From Woeseiaceae bacterium (GTDB lineage: Bacteria > Pseudomonadota > Gammaproteobacteria > Steroidobacterales > Woeseiaceae): a DNA stretch of 64,000 nt. The stretch is taken from NCBI GenBank assembly GCA_021773035.1, contig JAJFKU010000044.1:1-64000 (forward strand), read 5' to 3'. Below the pieces are notes generated by a model. That model did not search any database and was not told the origin of the DNA. It was given only the letters and a program-made list of their open reading frames with translations. Below are positions 50,301-59,298 of this stretch, piece after piece. Position numbers and translations under genes: made by a program. The stretch's first letter is position 1. Each line of letters starts with the position of its first letter.

Positions 50301-53300
50301 GCGCGTAATCGATGTCCGGTTACCCCTGTCGTCGTACGTGAAGCGACGCTCATAACCGAGCGAATCGATACTCGTAAGGACATTGCCACGACTGTCGAAC
50401 GTGTAGCGCGTGTCCTGGCCCAGCGGACCGAGCACCTGATCAAAGAGTCCCCGATCGTTTGGAACACCTTCGTATATCGCACCGCTTACCGAGTGTGCGA
50501 TCGACAGCAGCCCGCCGAACGCATCGTAGTTCAGTTGCTGCCTGGAACCACGGCCGTTTGTCTCCGCCGTAAGCCGATCTGAATCATTCCATTCATACTC
50601 TGTAACTACACCATCTTCGTCGACTTCTCTTAAGACATTTCCGCGACTGTCATAGGTTTCTACAAGATTTTCACCACCAGGATAAACAACGGTTTCGATT
50701 CTCGCCGCAAGGTCGTGCTGATAACGTGTCGTCTCGCCTTCACCATCCGTCACCGCCACGATTCGGCCTGCCTCATCGTACTCGGTGCGAACTGCTGATC
50801 GACCCAGCGGGTCAAGAATCTGGATCAGGCCATGATCGCGGTTGTACTCAAACCTGGTCACGTTACCCAGAACGTCTTCATGACGCGACAAATCGCCGTT
50901 CGCATCGTAGCCATAGAGTTGTATGTTGCCGGCCGGGTCGGTGATCGAGGCAATTCGACCGAGATCATCCCGATCGAATATGACGCTCTTGCCATCCGAA
51001 TGCGCGATACCATCTCTGCTGATGGTAATCGTATTGCCGTTCCTGTCTCTTATGCTACGCACACCATCACGCTTGCTGATGACGACTTCCGTTCCGTTTT
51101 CGTGCGTGTAGAGGAAAAGATCGGGATTGTATGCGGCGCTGGTTGCGTCGCTTGTCAGCTCAACAGCACCGGGCTGCGGACTGAAAATACTCAGAAAGTT
51201 GTTCTCCAGGCTTCGTAGCTGCCCAAGGGTACCTATTCTTGGGCGGTAGGAAGCGCTGAGCGTCGACGGCGGGAACGGAACCAGCGGCGAAACATCCGGT
51301 GTGACGAACAAATCGAACACTTCGACTCTGCCGTCCGGCAATCGAATGATGGCTGTCTGCTGGTCGGTCGGTGTCAACACAAACGCCAGCCCAGACCTGT
51401 CGACACGCCAGCCGGTTCCGGGTATCCGGTTGGTTCTGATCTGCATGGACTGCAGACCCAGTTTCCAGCCTACCCCGAAGTCGCCAACTGCCTTATCTCT
51501 GCTGTCGTAGCTCCTGACCACGGAAATCGGAATACCTGACATCGGTATCTGCAGGTCGATGAAGTTCAACATGAAGTTGCCCACCTTCATGTTGCCGGCG
51601 ACCTGCACAGATACTTCGCTGCGGGACTGGTTGCCACCCGCGTCGAATACTGTCAGTCGAATTGTGTACAGATCATTTACTAACAGTGTTGGGTCAAACT
51701 GCCCCAATACCCCATCCGTAACCGGCGTTGTGCTCGTGACGATCGTGGTGTAGCTGGTTTCGCCGGCGGGCGCGTAAGCGAGTTCGTACTTGAGGAAATT
51801 AGCGTCACCCGCACTCCCGGTTACATCCACAGGTTCCGTCACCGGCGCATTGCTCACCGGCGCAGCGATCGTGGCGACGGGCGGAAGCGTGTCGCCTGCG
51901 ACACGATCATCTACATTGATTATCGCCGTAGCATCAATACCGTCGCGTGACGCCATCGCCGTGAACGACCCGGCTGTAACCGAGCTGAAGTTCGGACCGT
52001 TGGTCCAGCTAACGACACCGGTCAGGTTCTGGCTGGTACCGTTTTCAAAAATACCGGTTGCCATCAACGCGACGGGCTGCCCGGCAAGTACCGTTGTAGT
52101 CGCTGGCGACACGAGAATTTCCGACAACACCAGGTTGCCATCGATACCGTCGCAGTCCTGGTCGATGCCGTCGCCGACGCCATCGTCCAGGCCGGGCGCT
52201 ATCGCATCCGACCTGTCATCGCAGTCGCCCTGATTCTCGGTGAAACCGTCGTTATCGTCATCGATGTCTTCGGGAGCAGGACCCGTCGAGACGATCAGGT
52301 CGACTGCGGCGCCGAACTCGGCGACCGCGCCCGCAATCGGCGTCTGACTCGTTATCGAGCCCGCGGCAATCGTTGGATGCGTTTCGTTGCGAACCGTACC
52401 CGACAGCAGATTGGCCCCGGTGAGCGCGGTGTTGGCAGCCGCTTCTGTCTGGCCGACAAGCTCAGGTACGACGACCGGTTGACCAACCAACAGCGTGAAC
52501 GACTGCGGCGTCGCGAAGCCTATCGTGTCGCTGGCGATAACGCTGACCTGGAACGACCCTTCCGTATCCGGCAACCAGTTGAGACGCCCGTTCGCCGTCA
52601 TCGTCATACCCGCCGGCGCAGCGGCTAACGTGAAGGAAACCGTATCGCCCGGATCGACATCCACGACCCGCGGCGCATACTCATAGGGAAAACCAACCGT
52701 CGTCAGTACATCGGGCTGCGATAGGAATACCGGGGCAAGACCCGCCGGCTGCACGTCGAATGTGACCGTCGCTGCATTGGAATCCAGCTGCCCGTCGTTC
52801 GCGACATAGGTGAAGCTGTCCGTCGTACCCGCCAGCGGGTCGGGCGGCAGCTTGATCAGGTTGTAGCCGTTCAGCCCGGGCTGCAGCCAGTGGGGAACAG
52901 GATTGCTGAGGGTGTTTCCGCTCGCGTCGGTATACGCCTCGTTGGAAATCCACTGGCTGCGATGTGCCGGTGCGTTTGGCAGAGCGTGCGAAGGCGTACC
53001 TTCCCAGACCCGCAACGCGAAGTCGAGACTAGTGAAAGACGAAACGATTTCCGCCTCGCCATCGCTGTCAAGATCGGCGACTGTAACAAACCGCTGTTCG
53101 CGCGATGCATATCGAATCGGCAGAAACTCCAGGACGGAGCCATCTCGTCCGTCGAAGATGTAGACGCCGTCGTCCTGCGTGCCGGTGAAGACGTTCATGT
53201 TCACGACCAGGTCGAAGGCACCGTCGTTGTTCGCATCGAAAGCGATCGGATTGACGCCGTTGAAACGGTTCAGTTCCTCACCTAACTCTCGAATACCGTT

Positions 53301-56300
53301 GTGGCTCCACAGCAGCGACCCGTCGGTGTCGTAGACCTCCATGTAACCCAGAACCAGCGTGCTGCCAAAGCCATTATGCCAGGCGTACTCAAGTTCCCCG
53401 TCGCCGTCAAAGTCGGCAACGGAAATCTGACTTTGTGAGTTGTTACGGACCGGGTTCTGGAACACGATCGAACCGTCGTGATTGAAGAGATAATGATTGG
53501 CCGCATCGATAGCGACGATTTCTGCGTACGGGTCGTCGTCGAAGTTGGCGACGGCGCTGGTCAGATACGTCGATAGACCGCTGGTCAGCTCCACCGGTAA
53601 CAGAAACTCGAGATTGCCGGTGTGATCGACCACGTTCGTGTGAAAGATGATTTCCATCGTGCCGTCGAGATCGAGGTCGGCAACGACCGGTGGCTTGGCA
53701 TCTGCGTCACCGCGCTGGAGCTCGCCCAGGAATTCCCACAGAATCGTGCCGTCCGCACTGTTAAAGACCGTCATGCCGTTGCGAATCGTGCTGGAGCTAA
53801 CGCCGAAGATGTACCAGGGCATGATGATCTCGACCGTGCCGTTGCCGTCGATATCGGCAAAGGTCGGACCCATCTCGCCGAAACGCCCGCCAATGTCAAC
53901 GGACATCGCTTCGCTGGAGCCATCGCCCGGCCAGACCAGGCTGCCATCGTGGTGAACGGCCATCAGTCGCCCGCTGTCGGCGGAGGTGCCGGAAGAGTTA
54001 GATCGCGTTCCGATGATCTCCAGGTCGCCGTCACCATCGATATCCTGCAGACCGATATGCGTACTCGATGAAAAACTGCCGGCGTCGAAATATTCGGTGA
54101 GATCCGCTATTGGCTGCACCGAACAGTCTTCGCCGTTCACTATCCAGGGTTCGACCTGCAGGTTGCGGCTTATGAAACCAATGCTCACGAGTTCGACTGT
54201 GCCGTCGTTGTCCACATCGCCTGCGGCTATCGTGCTGTTGGACGCAATCCTGGTGCTCCGTGGAGGTTCGCACTGGAGCTGCGTGTAAACCCGGTCCGGT
54301 GTGCTGATGATATTGTGGCCATTCAGGCGCGGCTGCAGCCAGTGCGGCGTCGGATCGCTGATGATTTCCTGTCGCCGGTCGTCCAGATGCGCCGCGTTGA
54401 ACAGCCACTGGTCCCGCATGGCCGGCGCCGCTGGCAGGGGGTTAGCAGCGCTGCCCTGCCATATTCGGGTCCGGCCGATGCCGCCGCCGTTGAATGAGCT
54501 GATGATTTCCGCTTCGCCGTCGTCATCGACATCGACGACAGTCACGAAGCGCTGCTGGTCGCCGGTATTGCCGGCTGCGAAGATGGCCACGAACTCCAGT
54601 AAGGATCCGTCGCGTCCATCAAAAATATAGATGCCGGATTCCGGCACCTGGCCGAAGTCGTAGTGGATGACGATATCGGCGGCGCCGTCCTCGTTCGCAT
54701 CGAAGGCCGTAGCATTCGGTCCGCGTCTGCGGACCGTCGAGCCGATCTGCAGATTGAGCTCGTTTTCGTGGCTCCACAGAATAGAGCCGTCGGCGTCGTA
54801 GACAACCATGAAACCCGGCCCGGTGGCCGTAGCGTTTCCGAAGCGGGTGTTGTAGGCGAATTCCGGTTCCCCGTCGCCGTCGAAATCGGCGACGGTAATC
54901 TGGCTTTGCGAAGTATTAGCGGCGGCCTGTTGGCGGATCAGCGTGCCGTCGTTTTCGAAAAGATAGTGATTGGCAGCATCTCGGGCGATGATCTCAGGCT
55001 GCACATCGCCATCGAAATTCGCTACGGCCACGGTCAGGTGACCCTGGTCGGCCGTCGGCAGATTGAATTCGACGTTGCCCAGATGATCCACAACGCGATT
55101 CTGGAACAGAATCTCCATTGTTCCATCCCTGTCGAGGTCGACGATTACGGGCGGTTTGCCCAGTGCGCCCGCCGCGGTCGAGCCGTTGTTCAGCTCCCAT
55201 CTCAGGCTGCCATCAATGCTGTTATAGACGGCGATGCCGCCCGCGGCGGCAAAACCGGCCTGATGGATATAGGTCATGACGATCTCAGTCTGGCCGTCGT
55301 TATCGATATCCGCGAACGTGGGGCCGGACAGGGTGTACGGGCCGGGGCTGCTGCTAATATTCGGAGCCGGCAGGATGCCGACGGAGGCGCTGCCACCGTT
55401 ACCCGGCCAGGCTGGCGTGCCATCGTGGTGAACGGCCAGCAAGTGTTGCCCATCAAAGAAGCCACCTTCCGCTTCAGGTAAACGCAGTCGCGGGCCGATG
55501 ATCTCGAGATCGCCATCGCCGTCGATATCGAGCAGACCGAGCTGCGCTTCGCTTGTGAATCCTCCGGCCGCGACAACAGCCGGGCTGGCCGGCAACTCGA
55601 TCGTGCAGTCCTCCGCGTTCATAACCCAGAGTTCGGGGATGCCGGCGGAAGTGATGAAGTAGGCGCCTACCAGTTCGGTAACGCCGTCGTTGTCGACGTC
55701 ACCGACGGTAACTGTGCCATTGGTCTGGAAACCGGGTTCGCCGACGGCACTCGCGAGCTCACACTGCAGCTCAAGCTCAACCGGCCCGACCGTCTCCGGC
55801 AGACCCGGCGTATAGTCGAACGAGCCGTCGGTGCGAAAGTCGAGTACGCCGTTAGCGACCGTCGACACCAGCGACGCGGACAACCCATCGCCATCCGGGT
55901 CACGGTCATTGCCAAGCACGCCCGGTGCGGCAATGCTCGTCGTTTCGCCGATACGTGCGTCGTAGAGATTATCGACGGCTATTGGTGCACGGTTTGGCGG
56001 CGTGACCGTAACGATAAAGCTCTGCAGGGCGAGCGCAGCAAAAGAGTCGCTTACCTGTACGGTGACGTCGTGCCGACCGCTTTGATCGCCAAGCGGTGTG
56101 AAAGCGATGCGCCCATCACTATCGATATTCATCCCACCGGGCGCCAGCGGCAAGGAATACGAAAGCACATCGCCGGCATCGGGGTCGCTTGCGCTGGTCT
56201 GAACACTGAGCGTATTACCAACGACGATCGAAACATTCGCTATGGGATCCAGTAGCGGAGGATTGTTGTCCGCTGGTTCTGCCGGCGCCTGTCTTACCTC

Positions 56301-58154
56301 TACGATAAAACCCTGCGTATCGGACAAGCCACCGGAATCCGTGACGCGCGCCATGACGCCACTACTACCGAGTTGAGCAGCGGTCGGCGTAAACGAAACG
56401 TCACCGGTAGATCCGTTGATGTCCATGTTGGCCGGTGCTGCCGGGAGATCGTATATCAACGTATCACCGGCATCCGCATCGACGCCGAACAGGCGGAAAC
56501 CGAGTGTGCTACCGAGGAACATCACGCGATTACCCACGGCCGCCAGCTGTGGTGCGTTGTTTGCAGTCGTCGCCGAAATCGAAACCGCGGCGGGATCGCT
56601 GTCGAGCTCTCCGTCGTTAACAATCAGGCTGACGATATAGGTGCCCTCCACGTCAGTCGTGAACGACGGTGACTCCTCGCTTGTCGAACTCAGGCTGGCG
56701 CTACTGCCGCCCGGGGCTGTCAGCGACCACAGATATTCAAGAGCGCTGTCTTCCGGATCGCTTGATGCACTACCGTCCAGCTGCACGGTAGCGCCCGGGG
56801 CTACTGTGCTTGCATCAGCGCTGGCCACCGCTGTCGGCGCCTCATTCGCCGCTACCACAGATATCGAAACCGTATCCGGATCGCTGTCAATAAGACCGTC
56901 GTTGACGATTAACTGCACGACATAGAGACCGTCGAGGTCAGTGACCAGTCGCGCCGTAATCATCAGCGCGTCGCTGAGAAAAGCACTGCTGCCTTGCGGC
57001 TGCGTCAGGATCGACCACAGGTAGGTCAGCGGATCGTCATCGACGTCGAACGAAAAAGAACCGTCCAGCTCGATCGTCTCGCCAGCCTCGGCATCCTCAT
57101 AGGCTCCACCCGCGTCAGCGACTGGCGCCGTGTTCTCTGTCGCAATCGTCACGGTGTCCGGTGCGCTGTTGTCGTAACCGTCGTTGACGATCAGCTCGAT
57201 AAGGTACTCGCCAGCGACATCGATCGTGAGGCCGGTTTCCACACCGTCCAGCGCAGTCAGGGCTGAAACACTGCTCGCCGGAGCGGATAACAAGGACCAG
57301 CTGTAGCCAAGGCTATCGCCATTGGCATCGAAAGACCCGCCGCCGAAGACAAATGTCGAGGCGCCTACGGGAACGGTCTGGTCCAGGCCGGCATCGGCTA
57401 CAGGCGCCGTGTTGGCCGTCGAAACCAGCACGGTGTCAGCTTCGCTGTCGTCCCTGGCGTCGTTAACAACAAGCTCTGCGACGTAGTCTCCGGGAATGTC
57501 CGCGAAGAACTCGGGCATCGGCGACGCGGGCTCGCTGAGCATGGCCGTACTGCCGCTCGGTATGCTCACCAACGACCAGGCGTAGCTGATCGGATCGCTA
57601 TCCGCGTCCGTCGACCCGCTGCCGTCCAGCATCACCGTTGTGCCGTGAACCAGGCTTTGGTCGGGTCCCGCATTCGCAATCGGCGGCGTATTAACCGGCC
57701 CGGTGGAATCAGCGCTAAAAGTCCAGTTGATGCTCTCCGGATCGAATCGGTAGCGGCGATTCTGACGAAAGCTAAACAACTGAGTACTTTGTACGCTGGC
57801 AGCGGCGCCAACGTCACCGATACTGACGACGCCGTTAATAATCGTGGTATTCGGCGAGACACTCGACGCGCTGGCCACGACGTTCTGTAGCGCCTCGGCA
57901 GAATTCGAGACGGTGATGGTGTAGGTGTAGTCGTAGTAGATGCGCCCCACTCTTGCTCTACCAGTGTACTGATAGTCGGTAACGGTGAGATCGTCGGCAT
58001 CGGCCAGCGCTGAACCCGGCGGCACGAACAGTAGCATGGCAATGCAGGCAACCGTGATCGCCAGTGCGCCGGCAAGTCTGAACAATCTGCGACGGCTACC
58101 GATCCCCGTGCTTCCGCGTCCAATAGATGCTACCAACCCTGCCCGCTTTGACAT
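47334..58154 (-). CDS. Giant secreted PKD/FG-GAP/RHS-repeat protein
   Basis: A 3606-residue exported protein; ATG at 58154 with GGGAGCGG upstream. Order: long signal peptide (to about 50); four PKD repeats (about 155-525, each with a variant of NTPPIANAGPDQ); two cadherin/He_PIG-like repeats; a VCBS/cadherin-like domain opening near 720 and closing near 1800; inserted within it two FG-GAP propeller regions (about 805-1290 and 1295-1775, many DxDGDGxxEI repeats); another Ig-like unit; a PASTA-like segment (near 1893); a MopE-like calcium stretch DIDDDNDGFTENQGDCDD (near 1964); bacterial Ig domains; an RHS head (near 2190); YD repeats (about 2360-3330); the RHS core FLSRDPASG...NFTDPTGR (near 3376-3412); and a unique 194-residue C-terminus. 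Probably a surface adhesin, toxin-like or matrix protein. Confidence 0.92.
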   Translation of the reverse strand: MSKRAGLVASIGRGSTGIGSRRRLFRLAGALAITVACIAMLLFVPPGSALADADDLTVTDYQYTGRARVGRIYYDYTYTITVSNSAEALQNVVASASSVSPNTTIINGVVSIGDVGAAASVQSTQLFSFRQNRRYRFDPESINWTFSADSTGPVNTPPIANAGPDQSLVHGTTVMLDGSGSTDADSDPISYAWSLVSIPSGSTAMLSEPASPMPEFFADIPGDYVAELVVNDARDDSEADTVLVSTANTAPVADAGLDQTVPVGASTFVFGGGSFDANGDSLGYSWSLLSAPASSVSALTALDGVETGLTIDVAGEYLIELIVNDGYDNSAPDTVTIATENTAPVADAGGAYEDAEAGETIELDGSFSFDVDDDPLTYLWSILTQPQGSSAFLSDALMITARLVTDLDGLYVVQLIVNDGLIDSDPDTVSISVVAANEAPTAVASADASTVAPGATVQLDGSASSDPEDSALEYLWSLTAPGGSSASLSSTSEESPSFTTDVEGTYIVSLIVNDGELDSDPAAVSISATTANNAPQLAAVGNRVMFLGSTLGFRLFGVDADAGDTLIYDLPAAPANMDINGSTGDVSFTPTAAQLGSSGVMARVTDSGGLSDTQGFIVEVRQAPAEPADNNPPLLDPIANVSIVVGNTLSVQTSASDPDAGDVLSYSLPLAPGGMNIDSDGRIAFTPLGDQSGRHDVTVQVSDSFAALALQSFIVTVTPPNRAPIAVDNLYDARIGETTSIAAPGVLGNDRDPDGDGLSASLVSTVANGVLDFRTDGSFDYTPGLPETVGPVELELQCELASAVGEPGFQTNGTVTVGDVDNDGVTELVGAYFITSAGIPELWVMNAEDCTIELPASPAVVAAGGFTSEAQLGLLDIDGDGDLEIIGPRLRLPEAEGGFFDGQHLLAVHHDGTPAWPGNGGSASVGILPAPNISSSPGPYTLSGPTFADIDNDGQTEIVMTYIHQAGFAAAGGIAVYNSIDGSLRWELNNGSTAAGALGKPPVIVDLDRDGTMEILFQNRVVDHLGNVEFNLPTADQGHLTVAVANFDGDVQPEIIARDAANHYLFENDGTLIRQQAAANTSQSQITVADFDGDGEPEFAYNTRFGNATATGPGFMVVYDADGSILWSHENELNLQIGSTVRRRGPNATAFDANEDGAADIVIHYDFGQVPESGIYIFDGRDGSLLEFVAIFAAGNTGDQQRFVTVVDVDDDGEAEIISSFNGGGIGRTRIWQGSAANPLPAAPAMRDQWLFNAAHLDDRRQEIISDPTPHWLQPRLNGHNIISTPDRVYTQLQCEPPRSTRIASNSTIAAGDVDNDGTVELVSIGFISRNLQVEPWIVNGEDCSVQPIADLTEYFDAGSFSSSTHIGLQDIDGDGDLEIIGTRSNSSGTSADSGRLMAVHHDGSLVWPGDGSSEAMSVDIGGRFGEMGPTFADIDGNGTVEIIMPWYIFGVSSSTIRNGMTVFNSADGTILWEFLGELQRGDADAKPPVVADLDLDGTMEIIFHTNVVDHTGNLEFLLPVELTSGLSTYLTSAVANFDDDPYAEIVAIDAANHYLFNHDGSIVFQNPVRNNSQSQISVADFDGDGELEYAWHNGFGSTLVLGYMEVYDTDGSLLWSHNGIRELGEELNRFNGVNPIAFDANNDGAFDLVVNMNVFTGTQDDGVYIFDGRDGSVLEFLPIRYASREQRFVTVADLDSDGEAEIVSSFTSLDFALRVWEGTPSHALPNAPAHRSQWISNEAYTDASGNTLSNPVPHWLQPGLNGYNLIKLPPDPLAGTTDSFTYVANDGQLDSNAATVTFDVQPAGLAPVFLSQPDVLTTVGFPYEYAPRVVDVDPGDTVSFTLAAAPAGMTMTANGRLNWLPDTEGSFQVSVIASDTIGFATPQSFTLLVGQPVVVPELVGQTEAAANTALTGANLLSGTVRNETHPTIAAGSITSQTPIAGAVAEFGAAVDLIVSTGPAPEDIDDDNDGFTENQGDCDDRSDAIAPGLDDGVGDGIDQDCDGIDGNLVLSEILVSPATTTVLAGQPVALMATGIFENGTSQNLTGVVSWTNGPNFSSVTAGSFTAMASRDGIDATAIINVDDRVAGDTLPPVATIAAPVSNAPVTEPVDVTGSAGDANFLKYELAYAPAGETSYTTIVTSTTPVTDGVLGQFDPTLLVNDLYTIRLTVFDAGGNQSRSEVSVQVAGNMKVGNFMLNFIDLQIPMSGIPISVVRSYDSRDKAVGDFGVGWKLGLQSMQIRTNRIPGTGWRVDRSGLAFVLTPTDQQTAIIRLPDGRVEVFDLFVTPDVSPLVPFPPSTLSASYRPRIGTLGQLRSLENNFLSIFSPQPGAVELTSDATSAAYNPDLFLYTHENGTEVVISKRDGVRSIRDRNGNTITISRDGIAHSDGKSVIFDRDDLGRIASITDPAGNIQLYGYDANGDLSRHEDVLGNVTRFEYNRDHGLIQILDPLGRSAVRTEYDEAGRIVAVTDGEGETTRYQHDLAARIETVVYPGGENLVETYDSRGNVLREVDEDGVVTEYEWNDSDRLTAETNGRGSRQQLNYDAFGGLLSIAHSVSGAIYEGVPNDRGLFDQVLGPLGQDTRYTFDSRGNVLTSIDSLGYERRFTYDDRGNRTSITRPDGTVERFEYTPSGELAARIRPTGNRAEFSYDVNGNQLTQTSQVATFEGMTSIRSEQEYDAAGRPIRMIDPNGNQVVIERDYLGRETALIDSLGRRLEQQRNARGEIVAVTFPDGTTQTVGRDPRGFVTGFEARDGRQASIDLAAGGAPLSVVWSDSTPADPTDNPAARYASNDLGLLAGATSMDGRQVIVEHRDDGAVQSIEIDGVTRDFELDARERVTSETDSAGRRTLFEYDALDRHVRTTFADGSVASREYDAIGQVTRIVDEQGRTLDFTYDLLGQVESVTDGLGSVTGYRWDELGRLLSQTDANGNRTVFEYSPRGERTGIIYPDGTRLSLVYNAAGELVRRRNPDGTTVEYEYDPGGRLIRKIVAGVGFNATYDAVGRRLSSEDPRGVSDYRYDEYGRLEERTEPDGSFVRYRYDSNGNVIELETPTGTVSHSYDARGRLEQIIDRDGEATSYEYDNLNRLTRASGSVLTYEREYDLRDRVSRVVYRDALDSVIAQYDYTHDRTGRITSVAQLDGDQVDFEYDIAGRLIRESRLGALADEILYSLDPVGNVRSTSSVAGGLNSYTYDPGDRLLSSNGPLGDVVYDYDASGRLIAESGVRTASYAWSADDRMVQYVADSGAVVDFIYDWDGLLVGRRSAAAEVGYLQDHSGAYPDIVEESPAGEERFPITHGIGPLSQGAGPDKRRFVNDAHSGIRGLVGAGGIEAPTAYSAFGQQLGAGGTARLGYRGEWQESATGNVYLRERHYDPRSMRFLSRDPASGTLTDPGTLHDYLYAKGDPVNFTDPTGRTSLPEIGVSLGLISGLQAGQSKFTPISLGTTQDVSWDVTTIFGGGADIGFFYGLGVALGGSALKATSQCLPGRKHNQWKGSGYVNASLGVAAGLEVFFSFLSTSKFTVFNATSIDPAHFLRFSFFGHMQGGLAAIHGNAYFKLLLGQAEFKEVKKAHHIFESHTLLLGAGGGEEVGFSLWLLDGRRVIGGCTGE

Positions 58155-58331
58155 GACCCGCTCCCGAGTTTCTTGTTTTTGGCCTGCCATCGCAGACTGC
58201 GCTTAGTTAAGTAGGCGCAACGGCGGCGCAGAATGGCTCAAAAAAAGGTGGGAGCAGCCTGCCCATAGCGGATGTCGGCCGACACCCGGTGAAGGATCAT
58301 GCGTTTATCGAAGGCCTCCGGCGGCTGCCGG

Positions 58332-59219
58332 TCACTCGATATAGGGAATTGCACCTGCCGCCATACCGGCGTTGGAATGGGCAACGCCCTCGACGACGAC
58401 GACCTGCCATCCCGAACGAACGTTAAACCGCTGCGATTGCCGTTCGCCGGTTTCGTGAAAATGCAGGCCGCGGGCGAATCGATGCTCACCCTGACGCATG
58501 GCCTCCGGGGTCCGCCTCAGGCTGTCGTGCTCTGGGTCGTTATCCTGATCGCCCAGTAGCACAACAACGTCCTTGGCAAGTGCCGCGACAACGGCCTCTT
58601 CGGAAACGGCCGCACCGTCCAGCCCATAGGGATAGGGCACATCCAGGTCAGGCAATGTGTACCAGCCGGCATTGGCTGCGATATAACGCTTCACCCTGGC
58701 TTCGGGTTTGTAGTACAGGAATCTATGCACGAACTGGGACCCCGCCGAATGTCCGAAGAGCGTGTATTCACTTTGCGTACTGTCAAGGCTGCCCACGACC
58801 TGCTCAAAGAGTGGTTCGATCACCGAAAAAGACCACAGTGATTCGTCCTGGAGATCGATAGCCTCCGAGCGAAACACGTTGCCGAGGTTGTAGCCTGCGG
58901 ACTTTGGAAAGTCCTCACTGGAAAACTCCGGGGCAATCACGACGATTCCGTTTTGCTGGGCCAGCGGCTGCCATTCCCTGAGGTAGCGCGCCGGCGCTCT
59001 CTTCATGCCATGCATGATGACCAGAATCGGGGCGGTGCTTACGTCCGTATCCGCCGGGACGTAAGCCCATACCGGAATATCGGGTCCGGCCCAGTCGCTA
59101 AAGACGAAACGACTGATTTCGCCCGGCGCGAAAGCGCCTACCGTTGGATATGCCTGCTGATTCGGCGCCTGGCAGGCCGATATGAGAACAAGTACAGCGA
59201 GAATCGTAAAGCGTTGCAT
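58332..59219 (-). CDS. Alpha/beta-hydrolase lipoprotein
   Basis: A 295-residue exported hydrolase. The ATG at 59219 opens a lipoprotein signal, MQRFTILAVLVLISAC, with the lipidated cysteine at residue 16. The oxyanion region LVIMHGMKRAPARYLREW is near residue 70 and the nucleophile elbow LFGHSAGSQFVHRF near 152. The catalytic acid is probably in VVLLGDQDNDPEHD (near 220) and the histidine in VVVEGVAHSNAG near the end. It resembles poly(3-hydroxyalkanoate) depolymerase/esterase-like proteins; a polyester, feruloyl or peptide ester substrate is possible. It lies between the giant protein and the aspartase-like gene, spaced 79 bases from the latter. Confidence 0.85.
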   Translation of the reverse strand: MQRFTILAVLVLISACQAPNQQAYPTVGAFAPGEISRFVFSDWAGPDIPVWAYVPADTDVSTAPILVIMHGMKRAPARYLREWQPLAQQNGIVVIAPEFSSEDFPKSAGYNLGNVFRSEAIDLQDESLWSFSVIEPLFEQVVGSLDSTQSEYTLFGHSAGSQFVHRFLYYKPEARVKRYIAANAGWYTLPDLDVPYPYGLDGAAVSEEAVVAALAKDVVVLLGDQDNDPEHDSLRRTPEAMRQGEHRFARGLHFHETGERQSQRFNVRSGWQVVVVEGVAHSNAGMAAGAIPYIE

Positions 59220-59298
59220 CGGAATATCCGTCAGTTTAGAAATCTCAACAACAGCGATGCGAAAATATCGCATCGTTTGTCACCGGCGGCAAGCCCAC

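Noticed and set aside
47334..58154. The giant protein as a type VI-linked or contact-dependent RHS toxin
   Set aside because: There is no VgrG, PAAR, Hcp or adaptor gene nearby, the N-terminus is a signal peptide with PKD and FG-GAP domains, and no clear immunity gene follows; a surface-protein role is at least as likely.
58198..58219. An imperfect palindrome (18 of 22 bases) upstream of the giant gene
   Set aside because: Four mismatches and no second copy in the window; not strong enough to call an operator.
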